From Rosellinia necatrix (lineage: Eukaryota > Ascomycota > Sordariomycetes > Xylariales > Xylariaceae): a DNA stretch of 64,000 nt. Below the pieces are notes generated by a model. It was not told where the DNA came from. It saw only the letters and a program-made list of their open reading frames with translations, and did no database searches. The position numbers and the translations under genes were made by a program. Location of the stretch: contig JAGYVD010000009.1 in the NCBI GenBank assembly GCA_021209875.1, forward strand, positions 1,364,001 through 1,428,000, in the 5' to 3' direction. Within the stretch, counting starts at the first letter, position 1; each line of letters opens with the position of its first letter. Below are positions 46,658 to 59,821 of the stretch, one piece after another.

Positions 46658-47272
46658 ATGCCTCCCAAAGTCAACGATAACGAGTTATCCGAGAAGGAGA
46701 AGTTTGTTCTTGGCCTCGCCTGGAAGTGCTTCGAGTCGGAGCCCAAGGTAAAAGCGAAAACTAGGCTCCGTTATTATTATCATGTAGTTTACTAACTCTC
46801 CGTAGATCAACTGGGAGAAGCTCGCTAATCTCGGCGGCTACACCAACCAGGCGAGTGCTCAGAACGTTGTTCGCGGTAGGATACTCCCCCCTCTTCCCCT
46901 CCCGACACCTTAGCCCGCACTGTCTACTGTTATACCCAGACTGACATTGATTCTTCCCGTTCCGCCCGTGTAGCTGCCAAAAAGAAGCTCATGGCAGCCG
47001 CTACCGAGGGCCTCAGCGATGAGAGCGAGGCGCCCCAAACCCCAAAGAAGAAGCGCGTCGCCACCCCCGGCTCCGGAAAAGGCAAGAACAAGCGCACCAT
47101 CGAGGACTCCAATGATGCCGATGATGAGGATATGGCGCTCCCGATTTCGAAGAAACTCAAACGCACGCCCAAGAAGGCCAAATCCGTCAAGACTGAAACC
47201 AAGGAGGATCACAAAGGCAATGAGGGAGGCGACTCTGAGGCCAAGATGATGTCTGATTCTGACGAGGCCTAA
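46658..47272 (+). CDS. Small nuclear protein with Myb-like helical domain
   Basis: Exons 46658..46747, 46806..46875 and 46974..47272 give 152 residues. The N-terminal 60 residues (LSEKEKFVLGLAWKCFESEPK, INWEKLANLGGYTNQASAQNVV, then AAKKKLM) look like a Myb/SANT-like helix-turn-helix found in many small fungal proteins, with two Trp. The rest is basic and acidic low complexity with nuclear signals (PKKKR, GKGKNKR, KKLKRTPKKAK) and an acidic tail. This suggests a chromatin or DNA-binding role, but no function is established. Introns 46748..46805 and 46876..46973 have good signals (branch TTACTAAC and ACTGAC) and join the conserved domain in frame. Confidence 0.78.
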
Positions 47273-48293
47273 ACATCTGTCTGCTTTATATGTTTGGGAT
47301 GGCTGCAGTGGTGCTGCGACCCTCGGCTGAACCTTCTATACACATGGCTAATTGCACACACCTGCACACAAAAGGGGAAAAGATTACGGTGATTTGTGTT
47401 TTGACAGTTCGGACAGGCATTCGATGAATGGACTTTCGCAATGGGTTTATAGCACAGCTATAGATAGGAATACACTCTTCCGTTTAACCCACTCCACGTT
47501 TTGTATCGCCGTCATCAAGATGAACATGGTGAATGATGGGTCGTAAATAAATTATCCGACAAAACGTTGTCCCAAGTCGAAGTTCAAAGGTGTAAGTAAT
47601 GCCCAGAGTGTACCCAGAGCGTACTCAGCGTATCGTAACACGCACCCAACACACACACTTACTTACTTAAGGCTGCTTGTTGGTTGTGACGGTCGGGTGC
47701 CTATTTATATATACGTGTAATAATACGTTATAAACCACTTCGAACTAGAACCTGACTGTCTCGACTGGTGCTGGTCGTTGACTTGGGACCACGTTTTGTT
47801 GTATAATATATTAATGCATCTTCATTTTGTGGTGCTGAAGTTTTCGTTGAAAACCATTACCTGCGGGTAAGGAGGGGCGTTGAAATTAGTTAAGTACTTA
47901 CTTAAGTAGGTAGGTACCCTGTTGCTACCTGCATATTAAGTATGCACTTTACTTATGAAAGATGACGACGAGGGGGCCAAGTTGATGTTGATTGGATATG
48001 CATACGTCATACCAGTATCCCACACTTGCGCCTTCGAGGCACGCCAATAATATTTGTATAGCCGAGATACAGTTGACCTCCTCTGCGAAGAAATCATACA
48101 TAAGTACTTACTACCTAAACCACCACCACCTTACAGCTACAGCTTTGTTGAACATCCTCACCAGAACGCCTCCATCCCATCCTACGAGACACGGCGCCGC
48201 CGCCCGACGACCTGTGTACCGGCCTAGACACACCACACCACACCGCACAACACCATACAACACAACACAACACACGCGCGCAAACAACGCACG
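47273..48293. other. Intergenic
   Basis: Contains a TTAAGTAGGTAGGTACC motif near 47900 and an ACACC/ACAAC-rich leader (48225-48285) before the next gene. No gene is seen. Confidence 0.55.
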
Positions 48294-48683
48294 ATGCCAG
48301 ACAAGATCATAGAGGACGTCAAGACCGGCCTCCGCGGCCTCCGCGGCGCGGGCGACGCGCTGCGCGGCAACCTGCTGGCCGCGACGGACCAGGCGCTCGA
48401 CAGCGACCGCGACCACGCGGCGACGCGGGCGGCGACGCTCGAGAGCCGCGCCGTCGCGCAGAAGGGGAGGGAGGACATGCGGGCCGTGGACGAGCGGCTC
48501 GCCGAGCGCGAGCGCGAGCGCGAGGGCGAGGAGGAGGCGGCGTCGCGGAAGCATGGCCAGCCACAGCCCCAGCCCCAGCGCGATCCTGATCCCGATCCCG
48601 ATCCCGCAGCAGCGAACGGCCTCGCTGGGAATGGCGCCCGCGCGCCGAGGGGCACCGGCCACCACCCCTTGCCCATGCAATGA
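48294..48683 (+). CDS. Small hypothetical protein, helical and charged
   Basis: Single open frame, 129 residues. The first 70 residues (IIEDVKTGLRGLRGAGDALRG, LAATDQALDS, ATLESRAVAQKGREDMRAVDERL) are helical and resemble small conserved fungal proteins with a GIRGAGEAIRG-like start, of unknown function. The C-terminal half is low complexity with Glu/Arg and Pro/Gln/Asp repeats (QPQPQPQ, DPDPDPDP). No signal peptide or membrane segment. The leader is CACAC-rich. The reading frame on the other strand is a shadow. Confidence 0.65.
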   Translation: MPDKIIEDVKTGLRGLRGAGDALRGNLLAATDQALDSDRDHAATRAATLESRAVAQKGREDMRAVDERLAEREREREGEEEAASRKHGQPQPQPQRDPDPDPDPAAANGLAGNGARAPRGTGHHPLPMQ

Positions 48684-49765
48684 GATGGAGATGAGGTGGG
48701 GTTTGGATTGAAGGGGAAGGGGGTTTGTGGTGCGCGCGCGGCGTTTTCGTGCGACGAGACGAGGATGCGACATACCATGAGATAAGGAGAGGGGATATGT
48801 CGCGGTTGGTTTTCTACCGAAGCGCTTTTTAATTTTTATTGTTTTTATTTATTTTGTAATCGCCTGTGAGCGATGCTATCGCGGATTAATCTGAATGGCG
48901 GTTACCCCCGGGGGGCACGGATTGTACTACCTACTACTACAGAGACGCTATCCCTACGACCACGAAACGAGCATTTGCTCACCTACGGATGTTGCTTGAA
49001 TACCAAAACCCACGGCACTGAGAGCTTATATGGGGGTTCAACATGGCACTCAATCACAATGTAAATATTCGCTGGTCGATATTCGCCGCTTATGTGTATT
49101 ATCAAGTGTGCTCTACTCGTAGCTGCTTAAGGCAAAAGAAATTGTCCCCGGGATTCACCACACCGACCTCTATAAAATAGGCAAAGCACCTTCGACCCCG
49201 ATAAATTTACTCACGAGGATTGTGGGCTTTGATTACTGGCAAAAGGTAGATAAAGCACATGGCGAGGTACTAGCTACTCTACAGTGTAGCTCCAGGGGCA
49301 CATTGGTGTGCATAAGGACTGAAGGCCCTCCCACCTTAGATAGTAGGCCTAGGAATCAATAACATTGAGCCCTACCCCTATACTCAGCTATTTACTTGCG
49401 ACCCAGCTGCTACCTTCCAGTGACTAGACCTTATTCTGGACATTCTTCATATGACACTTATAGCCCATTATTTCCACTCGAGTATGTCTACATCAAAGGC
49501 TAGGTGACCATGCGCGTAACATGGTAAACACCCACGACCAAGTTGGGGCAAGAGTTTATAATATCAACAAATGGTATCATGAATGAGGCAGACAATAGGC
49601 AATGAGGGCATGTGAAGCAGTTTCAAACTAGATCAAGAATTCCATTTTCTGTCTACCTAAGCGAAAAATCACACTCAGCGTAAACGCCGATGTAACCAAG
49701 TAAAGGCTCCTGCTCTTTACACCTAACGCAATATCAGAATTTCCTACGCCGTTTTGATTTTGGTG
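48684..49765. other. Intergenic, convergent 3' flanks
   Basis: T-rich sequence near 48825-48855 fits a 3' end. Nothing else is recognisable. Confidence 0.5.
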
Positions 49766-52295
<2,530 letters not shown>

Positions 52296-53109
52296 TATGG
52301 GCGTCTGCGATCCGACGATGCGATGTCGCGATGTTGTGATGTAGCTGGGTAGATTAGATGTATAATTTTTTATTTTTTTTTAATTTTTGGGTACAGCGGC
52401 CGGAATGGAGTCGAAAACCACAGAAAAAGTAGATACTAAGAGCACTTAGATAGATAGGTTGATTGAGTTTGACTCACTATCTACTTCTGCATTGCATCAG
52501 AGCCTGTCGCTGGTCGGTTTGTGTGTCATAACCATGGCGGGGTGGAGGGGTAGCGCGGGGCAAAACCGGACGAAATTATCCAAAACGCAGATTATCGATA
52601 AGCCGAAACGGAGAAAAGGCGTGTGCTGCGCGTTTATTGGGCATTATCCCGTTTTTGACGTATGCTTATGATTTGTCGCGCTTCATAAATATTTATGTTT
52701 AACTTCCTATTTATCTAACTACCTAAAGTGCGTGCCTTCTTACCGGTTGGAGTTGTCTGCTGTATACCTAGGTAGGTATTAGATATAATTTGACAATTTA
52801 TTGGATCAGACCATAATGCCGCTGAGAGGACCATCTATTTAATAAATAGTGTATAGTCATTACGCTCGTTCCTCCGGAATTCGGTGTAGGGATTATGAGC
52901 AAATCCCTAGGCAGCCTCACTAACAGGCATCCCATATAAGCCTAACTGCACTGCCACAGCTAGCTTGTTACTGATCACCACGCTATCGCCGGTGTTGCAT
53001 CTATTACCCCGGCGCGTCTCTATTGACAGAGATTCTAGGTCATGTTGTGGATGTTGCATCTACGTAAATCCTCGAGGCCGGGCGCCTTGAAGTCCATTGT
53101 TCCTCAGCC
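52296..53109. other. Divergent promoter region, krs1 / protease
   Basis: AT-rich near 52360-52385 (poly-T) and 52670-52860, with a TACCTAGGTAGGTATT motif near 52766. No gene is seen. Confidence 0.55.
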
Positions 53110-54036
53110 ATGTCACCTCGAAAAACAAGATCACAAACGAAGGCGGTCAGTGCCGGTGCCGTCAACGCATATTTGCCAGACATAAAGACTTCTACTTTAA
53201 GCAAGTCTTATACGAACCATAGAACTGATGATGGTATCTCTCGTCTACCCACAACACTCACCCGTACCACCACAGGCCTCACCGCCAAGGACCACAGGAT
53301 CTTGCTACGAAAACAGGCATGGCTCCGGCAGTACTCCTTAGAAATCCCGGCTCAGTTCGCCATGCACGCGGTAGTCCCAGACGCTACGCTGGTGTTCGCC
53401 CAGGAAGAGGCGGGTACAGCAGTTTGCATTGCGCCAAATGGCATACTCTTGACCTGTTCGCATTGTGTAGCCGAGACCACCGACGAACTAGACGGGTCGA
53501 AAGATAGATGGCTTCTCTTCAGATCGGGGCCTGCCGTGAAGGCCACTTGCGTGGCTTGGGACGACAGGCGTGATCTTGCCCTTTTGCAGATCATTGCTAC
53601 GCAACGAGGGGACGGGGGCGGCAGCGGGATATTATGCTTTCCGCATGTGGGAATCAGCGTTACTACTCCGGTCCCGAACACGCGTCTAATGTGTGTTGGC
53701 CATCCGGGAAGCGAAGACCTGGAGGCGTCACAGCCCGGGATCAAGACCAACTACGACGTCCTACACGTCAGCGCTGGTCGGTTCCGCGGCTATGCGGAAG
53801 ATCAAGATCTCCAGGATAACTCTGAGATTGGTGCCTTGATGCACGATTGCTGGACATATTGGGGCCATAGTGGAGCGCCCTTGCTGGACGGAAGGACGGG
53901 GATGCTTATTGGGCTACATTCATCTTGGGATGACGAGACAGGAATGCGTAGAGGCGTGCCGCTAGAAGCCATTCTCGGATTCCTCGAAGAGAACAAGAAT
54001 CACGTACCCTTCACAAGCAGGCAAGGGGATCATTAA
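53110..54036 (+). CDS. Trypsin-like serine protease (S1/S46-like fold)
   Basis: Single exon, 308 residues. A complete catalytic triad is visible: His-118 in LLTCSHCV, Asp-155 in DRRDLALLQ, and Ser-254 in YWGHSGAPLLD. This fits a Trypsin_2-type (HtrA-like, but without PDZ) chymotrypsin fold. There is no signal peptide; the N-terminus (MSPRKTRSQTKAV) is basic, suggesting a cytosolic or nuclear location. The final section (GLHSSWDDETGMRRGVPLEAI) matches the usual end of the fold. Single-domain intracellular proteases of this kind are found in fungi next to other stress genes, but substrates are unknown. The stop lies only 52 bases from the convergent guanine deaminase stop, so the 3' ends of the two transcripts probably overlap. 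Confidence 0.86.
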   Translation: MSPRKTRSQTKAVSAGAVNAYLPDIKTSTLSKSYTNHRTDDGISRLPTTLTRTTTGLTAKDHRILLRKQAWLRQYSLEIPAQFAMHAVVPDATLVFAQEEAGTAVCIAPNGILLTCSHCVAETTDELDGSKDRWLLFRSGPAVKATCVAWDDRRDLALLQIIATQRGDGGGSGILCFPHVGISVTTPVPNTRLMCVGHPGSEDLEASQPGIKTNYDVLHVSAGRFRGYAEDQDLQDNSEIGALMHDCWTYWGHSGAPLLDGRTGMLIGLHSSWDDETGMRRGVPLEAILGFLEENKNHVPFTSRQGDH

Positions 54037-54088
54037 TATCAGGTACCAGAGCAGAGCTAGCATCGGCATGGTGTCCACGCCTTGTCCT

Positions 54089-55453
54089 CTATGGTATATT
54101 GACCGGGCGCCCACATACGAAAACCTCCTCAATATTGCGGTCATCGCCTGTCATGATGAATTTCTCGAAGATAGTCCGCATGGTGTCCATGTCTTCAATC
54201 ACAGTCATTATCCGCCGCCTCGAGTTATCCGCGTTGATCAGCAACGCGTCGAACTCCTTCCCCGGGGCGAAATTGCCGATTCTTTCCTCCAAGCAGCAGA
54301 CCCGCGCCCCGCCGAGCGTGGCAAGATAGAACACCTCGTCGATCGACAGGCCTTTATCTTTGCCCTGGGTCATGACCTCCCTCGCGTTCGAAGCGACGAG
54401 GGCCTGCCGCATGGCGTCCAGTATGCTGCTCGAGAACCCACCCCCGCTGTCCGTTCCCAGACCTACCTTGATGTCTCGCCGCAGGAACTCGCGTACAGGC
54501 GCGGCCATAAAGCCGCCGCCGACCGTCATGTTCGAAATAGGGCAGTGAGCGACGCCACACTCGAGCTCCTTGAGACGCTCGAGCTCGTATTCCGACACGT
54601 AGCAGCAGTGGGCCAAAATGGAGCGTTTCGTGAGCAGGCCGAAGTGGTCGTACAAGTCGACCTCATTCTCGAACATGGGGAACAAGGTTTTCGTAAAAGA
54701 CATCTCCTGTTCGGCTTCGTTAAAGTGTGTCTGGATCGGGAGGTTCGGGTTGGCCTTGGCGATATCACCCAGCCCAGCAAGTAAGCTGTCCTCACAGGTA
54801 ATGGCGAATCGCGGCGTGAGCACATACTTGACGAGCCTTCCATGCGGGTCAATCCTTCTTATGTGCGCAATACAGTCTCGGGTGTCGCTCAACGAGGATT
54901 CGACTGTCGCGTCCCGGTAGTAAGCAGGCGCGTTGCGGTTCATGTTGCATTTCCCAACAAACGCCCGCTGGCCCTTCTGAACACAGATATCGGCCAAGAC
55001 CTTGGTAGCCTCGCCATGCATAGACCCGTAGTAAGATGCTGTTGTTATCCCCTGCCGAATCAGGCTGTCGACGCAGCTGGCGTAGATACGTCGCGCGTAG
55101 TGCGGGTTGTGGAAGCGCGCCTCGTTTGGGAATGTGACCTCATCCAGCCAGTCGAGAATGTGCATGCCCTGGCCGAGACCACGCTGTGCCCATTGGGGCG
55201 CATGGTTGTGTGTGTCTACAAACCCCGGGATGAGGAACTGTCCGCGTTCTAGGTAGACAACTTCATATTGGGATTCAGACCATCCCAACGTCGCCATGTA
55301 TTCGTCGACTAATCTGTTTGGGATCGACCTCACGAGGCCAGATATGATGCCCCCCGGCGCAACGATCAGTAAACCCTCTTCCAATATCTCTACCTGTTGC
55401 TCGGGGCTGATGCAGTGAACGAGCGCGCCGTGGAAGACTAGCTGTTGAGTCAT
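54089..55453 (-). CDS. Guanine deaminase
   Basis: Single exon, 454 residues from the ATG at 55453. It hydrolyses guanine to xanthine and ammonia (purine catabolism), a zinc amidohydrolase. Zinc ligands are visible: His-82 and His-84 (PGFVDTHNH), His-243 (QTHFNEAE), His-282 (LAHCCYVS) and Asp-335 (GLGTDSGGG). The conserved Arg near 215 (LTPRFAIT) is the substrate-binding Arg. Other family features are YYGSMHGEA, CNMNRNAP and VAHCPISN. Length is near that of human GDA (454). It is head-to-tail with an MFS transporter 400 bases upstream, on the same strand. The gene is intronless, unlike the multi-exon transporter. Function is assigned with high confidence. Confidence 0.94.
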   Translation of the reverse strand: MTQQLVFHGALVHCISPEQQVEILEEGLLIVAPGGIISGLVRSIPNRLVDEYMATLGWSESQYEVVYLERGQFLIPGFVDTHNHAPQWAQRGLGQGMHILDWLDEVTFPNEARFHNPHYARRIYASCVDSLIRQGITTASYYGSMHGEATKVLADICVQKGQRAFVGKCNMNRNAPAYYRDATVESSLSDTRDCIAHIRRIDPHGRLVKYVLTPRFAITCEDSLLAGLGDIAKANPNLPIQTHFNEAEQEMSFTKTLFPMFENEVDLYDHFGLLTKRSILAHCCYVSEYELERLKELECGVAHCPISNMTVGGGFMAAPVREFLRRDIKVGLGTDSGGGFSSSILDAMRQALVASNAREVMTQGKDKGLSIDEVFYLATLGGARVCCLEERIGNFAPGKEFDALLINADNSRRRIMTVIEDMDTMRTIFEKFIMTGDDRNIEEVFVCGRPVNIP

Positions 55454-55867
55454 CGCCGCAACAGTTGCCAACGGGCAAGGATGAACCCCTCATTCATCTG
55501 TACAGTCTGTAAGTCTATACTGGCGTCAATGAGAAATACACGCCTTAAAAAAAAGCCCGGCTGCAGCTGCCATGCGATCCAAAACAGCTGTCGACTGTTG
55601 GTCAGTGGACACACTGGCTGGGTACCTCCCATATACCTCCCTACTTAGTAAGTACTTATTAAGTATTAAGTTGATAGTAGATTCCATTATAGTTAGTGGA
55701 TTTTGTTCATTCATAAAGTCTTCCCATTGGCATAACCGAGACTCATACCCTGAGCTTACATGGCGATTCCCGATGTTATGGGCATCCTCACTAATGGATT
55801 GCGAATGCTCAAACATTACATCATGCAGTAGACCAAATTCAACCTCCCCACGCACCCTATCTTGCTA
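55454..55867. other. Intergenic, guanine deaminase promoter
   Basis: 413 bp between the transporter stop and the deaminase start. AT-rich at 55640-55720 with a TTAGTAAGTACTTATTAAG palindromic stretch near 55645. No gene is seen. Confidence 0.55.
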
Positions 55868-58018
55868 TTAAAGCTCTTTTCGACCCTCACCCGACTCCGT
55901 CTTCTCGCCCTCTGCAGGTGCGCCATTGACGCCAACAGCCTTCTCGACGGCGTGGACAGCCTGGTCTGCAAGTGCCTTGTCTTCGAACACTATTACAGAG
56001 AAAAAGGAGAGCATTAGTCAGCCAATCATGTCAAACTGAGGACCGAGGCCCGAGGCGAGGGACTTACAGAAGGCAAGCTCTTCGAGTGTGCGACCGAATG
56101 TCTCGGGAAAGAAAATGTAGACGAACACAATCTCGTAGGCCAGGAAGGCAACGTAAGAGATGAGATATCGCCAGCTGACGTTGTGCAGCCCGATCGGGTT
56201 GACGAAGGTGGTGAAGAAGCCGGCAAGCCGGCCCCAGAGCTGAAAGTACGCGATACCGCGAGATCGCTCTGCGTACGGCCATATCTCGACCATGTAGGCT
56301 GTGTGGAATCTCATTGTCAGTAGATGTAATGACTCGCAGGGTCAGGCTAGTGGGCGTACTGTAGGTGAGCGCGTTGTAGCCCAGGTTGTAGCACGGGCTG
56401 TAGGCGAAGATGAAGAACAGGACGGCAGTGCCGGCCGCTGTGTTCAGATTGCCCGAGTTCTTGCCGTCGATGGCGTACTTCATGCTGATGGTCCAGCTGA
56501 TGTATACGATGAGCAAGCTGCACGTACACGCCAGATACATGATCCGACGTCGGAACCGCGTGACTAAGAGAGACGCGACCGTTCCTGTCACCAAACCCCA
56601 TGCGGCAATCTTGAATATCACTCGGTTAGCAAACTATGGCAAGGATGTTGATGTTTTACGAGGAATCGCAATGGGAATCCGAAACGGAAACGGGTTGACG
56701 CTTACAGATACGTTGATCTTTTGCTTGAAAACCGGGTCTGTTTGTCCAATGGCCTCGAGAATATCACCCAGGTAGTATGAGATTACTGGACAGGGTTTGT
56801 TGAAGGTCAGTCTCTCGGCTTGTAAAAGGGGAGATTAAAACGTAGCGATCGCAGTCGCGGCCAGCGCTTTAGATCTTTGGTCGGCTTAGCTTACGTGTGT
56901 TTCCAGACCACTGGGTAAACAGCCCCAACATAGTGCTGATCAGTAAACGGCGTCGATTACCGCTGGTACGGATAAGGTCCATCATAGATTTCTTAGCATG
57001 CTCCAACTCGATGCTGATAGTTGTTTGCAGCTGGGCAAATTCTGCCTTGACGAACTCAGACTCGCGATCTCCTTCGGCGTGATACTTCGCCAGAATATCG
57101 AAGGCCTCTTCGTGTCGCTCTTTGGTTATAAGCCATCTGGGGGACTCCGGGATCAGGAAGACGAAGGCGATTTGCACGAGCGAGGGTACCATCTGTAGCC
57201 ACGAAGGGATACGCCAAGCATAATTGTTCGCAATGCTGTTGGTACCAAAGGTGATCCCCGCGGCTAACAGCTGTCCGATGAAATATGAAACGTTGAAGAG
57301 CGATGTCAGGACGGGCCGTTCTTTAGGATATGACAGTTCGCCGATGAGAGAGGAGGCCGAGACGATACACGTGGGTATGCCGAAACCCAAAATCAGACGA
57401 GCGACGATGTATTGACCGACTGTATCACCCTTAGTAAATACGCTCCGATAAATTTCCATCGACGGAAATTGGTATGCCAATATCACAGAAAGGACCACCG
57501 GGTTTACTTACCATGAACAGAAAGACCTTGAATAAGGGCACCAATCACCATAATCACCGAACCGCCGAAGATAGACCAGCGCCGACCAAACCTGTCATTC
57601 ACCATACCGATAAAAGGTAAAGATAGAATAGCACCTAGGGAATAGGATGCTGCGATGATACCCTTAATGGCATCTTGAGGATCATTGAAGTCTATTTTTC
57701 ATAAAACAAAGAGGTTTTGTCAGTGACAATATTTATCTAGGGCACCCGAGGCGTATTATAATACTCTCAGTAAAACCACAACATTTAAGTCATAAACTTA
57801 CATTTGATCCACGAGGGCACGATTTGTAGAGCATTGATGAGTTGTGAGTCGAACCCGGAGGTCAACTCGATGCCCATACATGTCGGGAAGAGGAGGAGAT
57901 ACAGCAAGCGCAGGTTCGGCTTGCGGTACCACGGCACCTTATCCTCGTTGGCGAGACGAGTCAAAATGGGATCTGACGCGCCCGTCTGAGCCTTATCGGC
58001 CGTTTTGAAAGCGACCAT
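55868..58018 (-). CDS. MFS sugar-type transporter (hexose/lactose permease-like)
   Basis: Seven minus-strand exons: 58018..57802, 57691..57512, 57419..56895, 56785..56706, 56609..56360, 56298..56068, 55989..55868; 534 residues. Twelve-helix major-facilitator sugar porter at the plasma membrane. Features: FPTCMGIELTSGFDSQLINALQ (TM1), NDRFGRRWS loop, ARLILGFGIP, PESPRWLITKER after TM6, QWSGNTLISYYLGDIL (TM7), VEIWPYAERSRGIA, and the signature PETFGRTLEELAF near the end. The QWSGN-ISYYL segment is the hallmark of the lactose/sugar permease clade. All six introns (61-110 bp) have good signals (for instance GTAAGT donors and an ACTGAC-like branch). It lies 413 bp upstream of guanine deaminase on the same strand. 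Substrate is not predictable from sequence alone. Confidence 0.92.
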
Positions 58019-58193
58019 CTTGAGACTTCGACTGTGGTAGAAGATTGAGTGAGTCTGCTTTGTTAGACCTCCTGCATCGACGAACAGGGAATCAATTACC
58101 AGTTGTTCAGGATGAGTGCCTCGAACGGCGGCACGTTAGCTACTGAGGGGAACCACACGGTATATTCCATTCGTCTCGCCGTCACACCTCTAT

Positions 58194-58201
58194 CTTATAT
58201 A
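58194..58201 (-). promoter_or_regulatory. Possible TATA box of transporter gene
   Basis: TATATAAG on the minus strand, about 175 bases upstream of the transporter ATG; a plausible but somewhat distant core-promoter element. Confidence 0.35.
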
Positions 58202-58386
58202 TCTCCCCGTACATAATGTCATCAGAGTTCCATTGCATGCCTAGGTGACCCCAGCCATTCGAACCCCTACCATACCAAGTCGAAATATGGGTCGAGAAGT
58301 TGGGGTTGTCTCGAACAACCTGCACAACACAGCTCCCCCCCATCATCCTCCAGATATGCCAAGCAATTAATATGTTGTTGTGCGAC

Positions 58387-58400
58387 CTGGGGGTGTGGAG
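58387..58400 (+). promoter_or_regulatory. Paired CreA-type sites (SYGGRG)
   Basis: CTGGGG and GTGGAG match the CreA/Cre1 carbon-repressor consensus and lie two bases apart, about 370 bases upstream of the transporter start. Adjacent pairs of such sites are often the functional arrangement, which fits a sugar transporter. Sites this short occur by chance. Confidence 0.35.
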
Positions 58401-59821
58401 GGTAACGCGGAGAAACGTTGGAATCCGTATTCCCCATGAAAACAAAATCCCGCCATGACAGATCCCGGGGTTATCCAGCGGTGGGCGGGCGCCGAAGTTG
58501 TTTAGATCTAGTGTATACGACACCCATCGCAAGATAGGTCTATGGACCCTTGTATATTCGGCGAGACTTTCCGCATCCAACAGCCCTTGCCACCATTCTC
58601 ACACCAATCGACATCGTGGGTTGAGCGCCTTAGCTTGGACTAGGGCAGACGCCAAGGCGGAAGAATGGCTGTCGCCGCCGACATAAGCTCCACCGCCGGG
58701 GCCTGACGAGGAAAAACCAGAGGGTTCTTTGCCTCGAATGCTGTCTTGTTGGCTGGCCAAGCGAAGGATTCTGGTGTCTGCCACGTTCCCGGAATGTCGG
58801 CCGAGGAGGGTCGGCTGGGTAGCGAACAAACGATCTCAGCTCTCGGCGCCCATCATGACGACCGAGAATAGGCGCGGTTGATTGGGCGACGGGGCGGCAA
58901 GTGTCAGATGACAGTCGTGATTAATTAATTCCAACTACGACCAGATACGACCCAAGTCCAACGATGGTTTTTCGCTCTGACTTTCCATACGGCGCCCTCC
59001 CCAACCTCGTCCGAATCGGGAATGCGTCACACGCCAGAGCGCAGGAAGGATTCTACATAAGCGAGGCTGTGGCGTGTCTAGATGGCCGTCTTTCGAGCAG
59101 CGTCGGACTCGGTAGTCGTGATATCTCGAGCGCGGTGACGCCGGCAATAGACTACAGACAAGGCTGTCCCTTCGATGGGCTGTCGTCGCGCCGGTGGAGA
59201 TTCTATTGTTGTATTTTCAATTAATGTCCCACGTGCGTCGCGACATGCTGTTGAGCCTCTTTTTGTATTTATTTTCCGTTCCCAACGCCACGGTCGTCCA
59301 CATTAGCCTAAAGAGTCCTTCCCAAGGGCTTGGGTCCCGACGAACAGAGCGCCATTTTGGGGTTTTGAGAGGATCACAGACCATGGGCAATTTATCCTAT
59401 TGGCCTGTCGGCCGGGTGACCTACCTACTTTTCTCTTCCCCTGCTGGGGCGGATGGAGATCGCTGACCCCCCCCCGAAGTCGGATGGATCATCTACTCGA
59501 AGACGGCATGAAACGCCACACAAGCGAATGCTACACCGTCATTTATTCCCCATACCATGGGAAATATATCTGGAGAAAATTAATAATGGAATTCATAAGG
59601 AAACATTCCTTATGGTACGCTACACCGAACTAGCGGACTAAAAATTGAGGTTCTAGTTAATAAAGCCGAGGTGAGATTTCGCATTTCATGACGATACATT
59701 GTAGAGTACATCCAATTCAATAAAACGACAAGCCGAGAAACCACCACACGCAGAATGCAGGCAAACCAACCAAACCGGTCTTCCCCGAACCCACGAGCGC
59801 CAACACCACGAGATGGCAGCC

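Larger units (their letters stand above)
58019..59821. other. Intergenic between transporter and CoA-transferase gene
   Basis: 1.8 kb, no supportable gene. A 132-codon minus-strand open frame at 58182..58580 has no family features. AT-rich pieces lie near 59500-59720. Confidence 0.5.

Noticed and set aside
58182..58580. A 132-codon minus-strand open frame upstream of the MFS transporter
   Set aside because: No family features, odd composition, and it overlaps the transporter's promoter.
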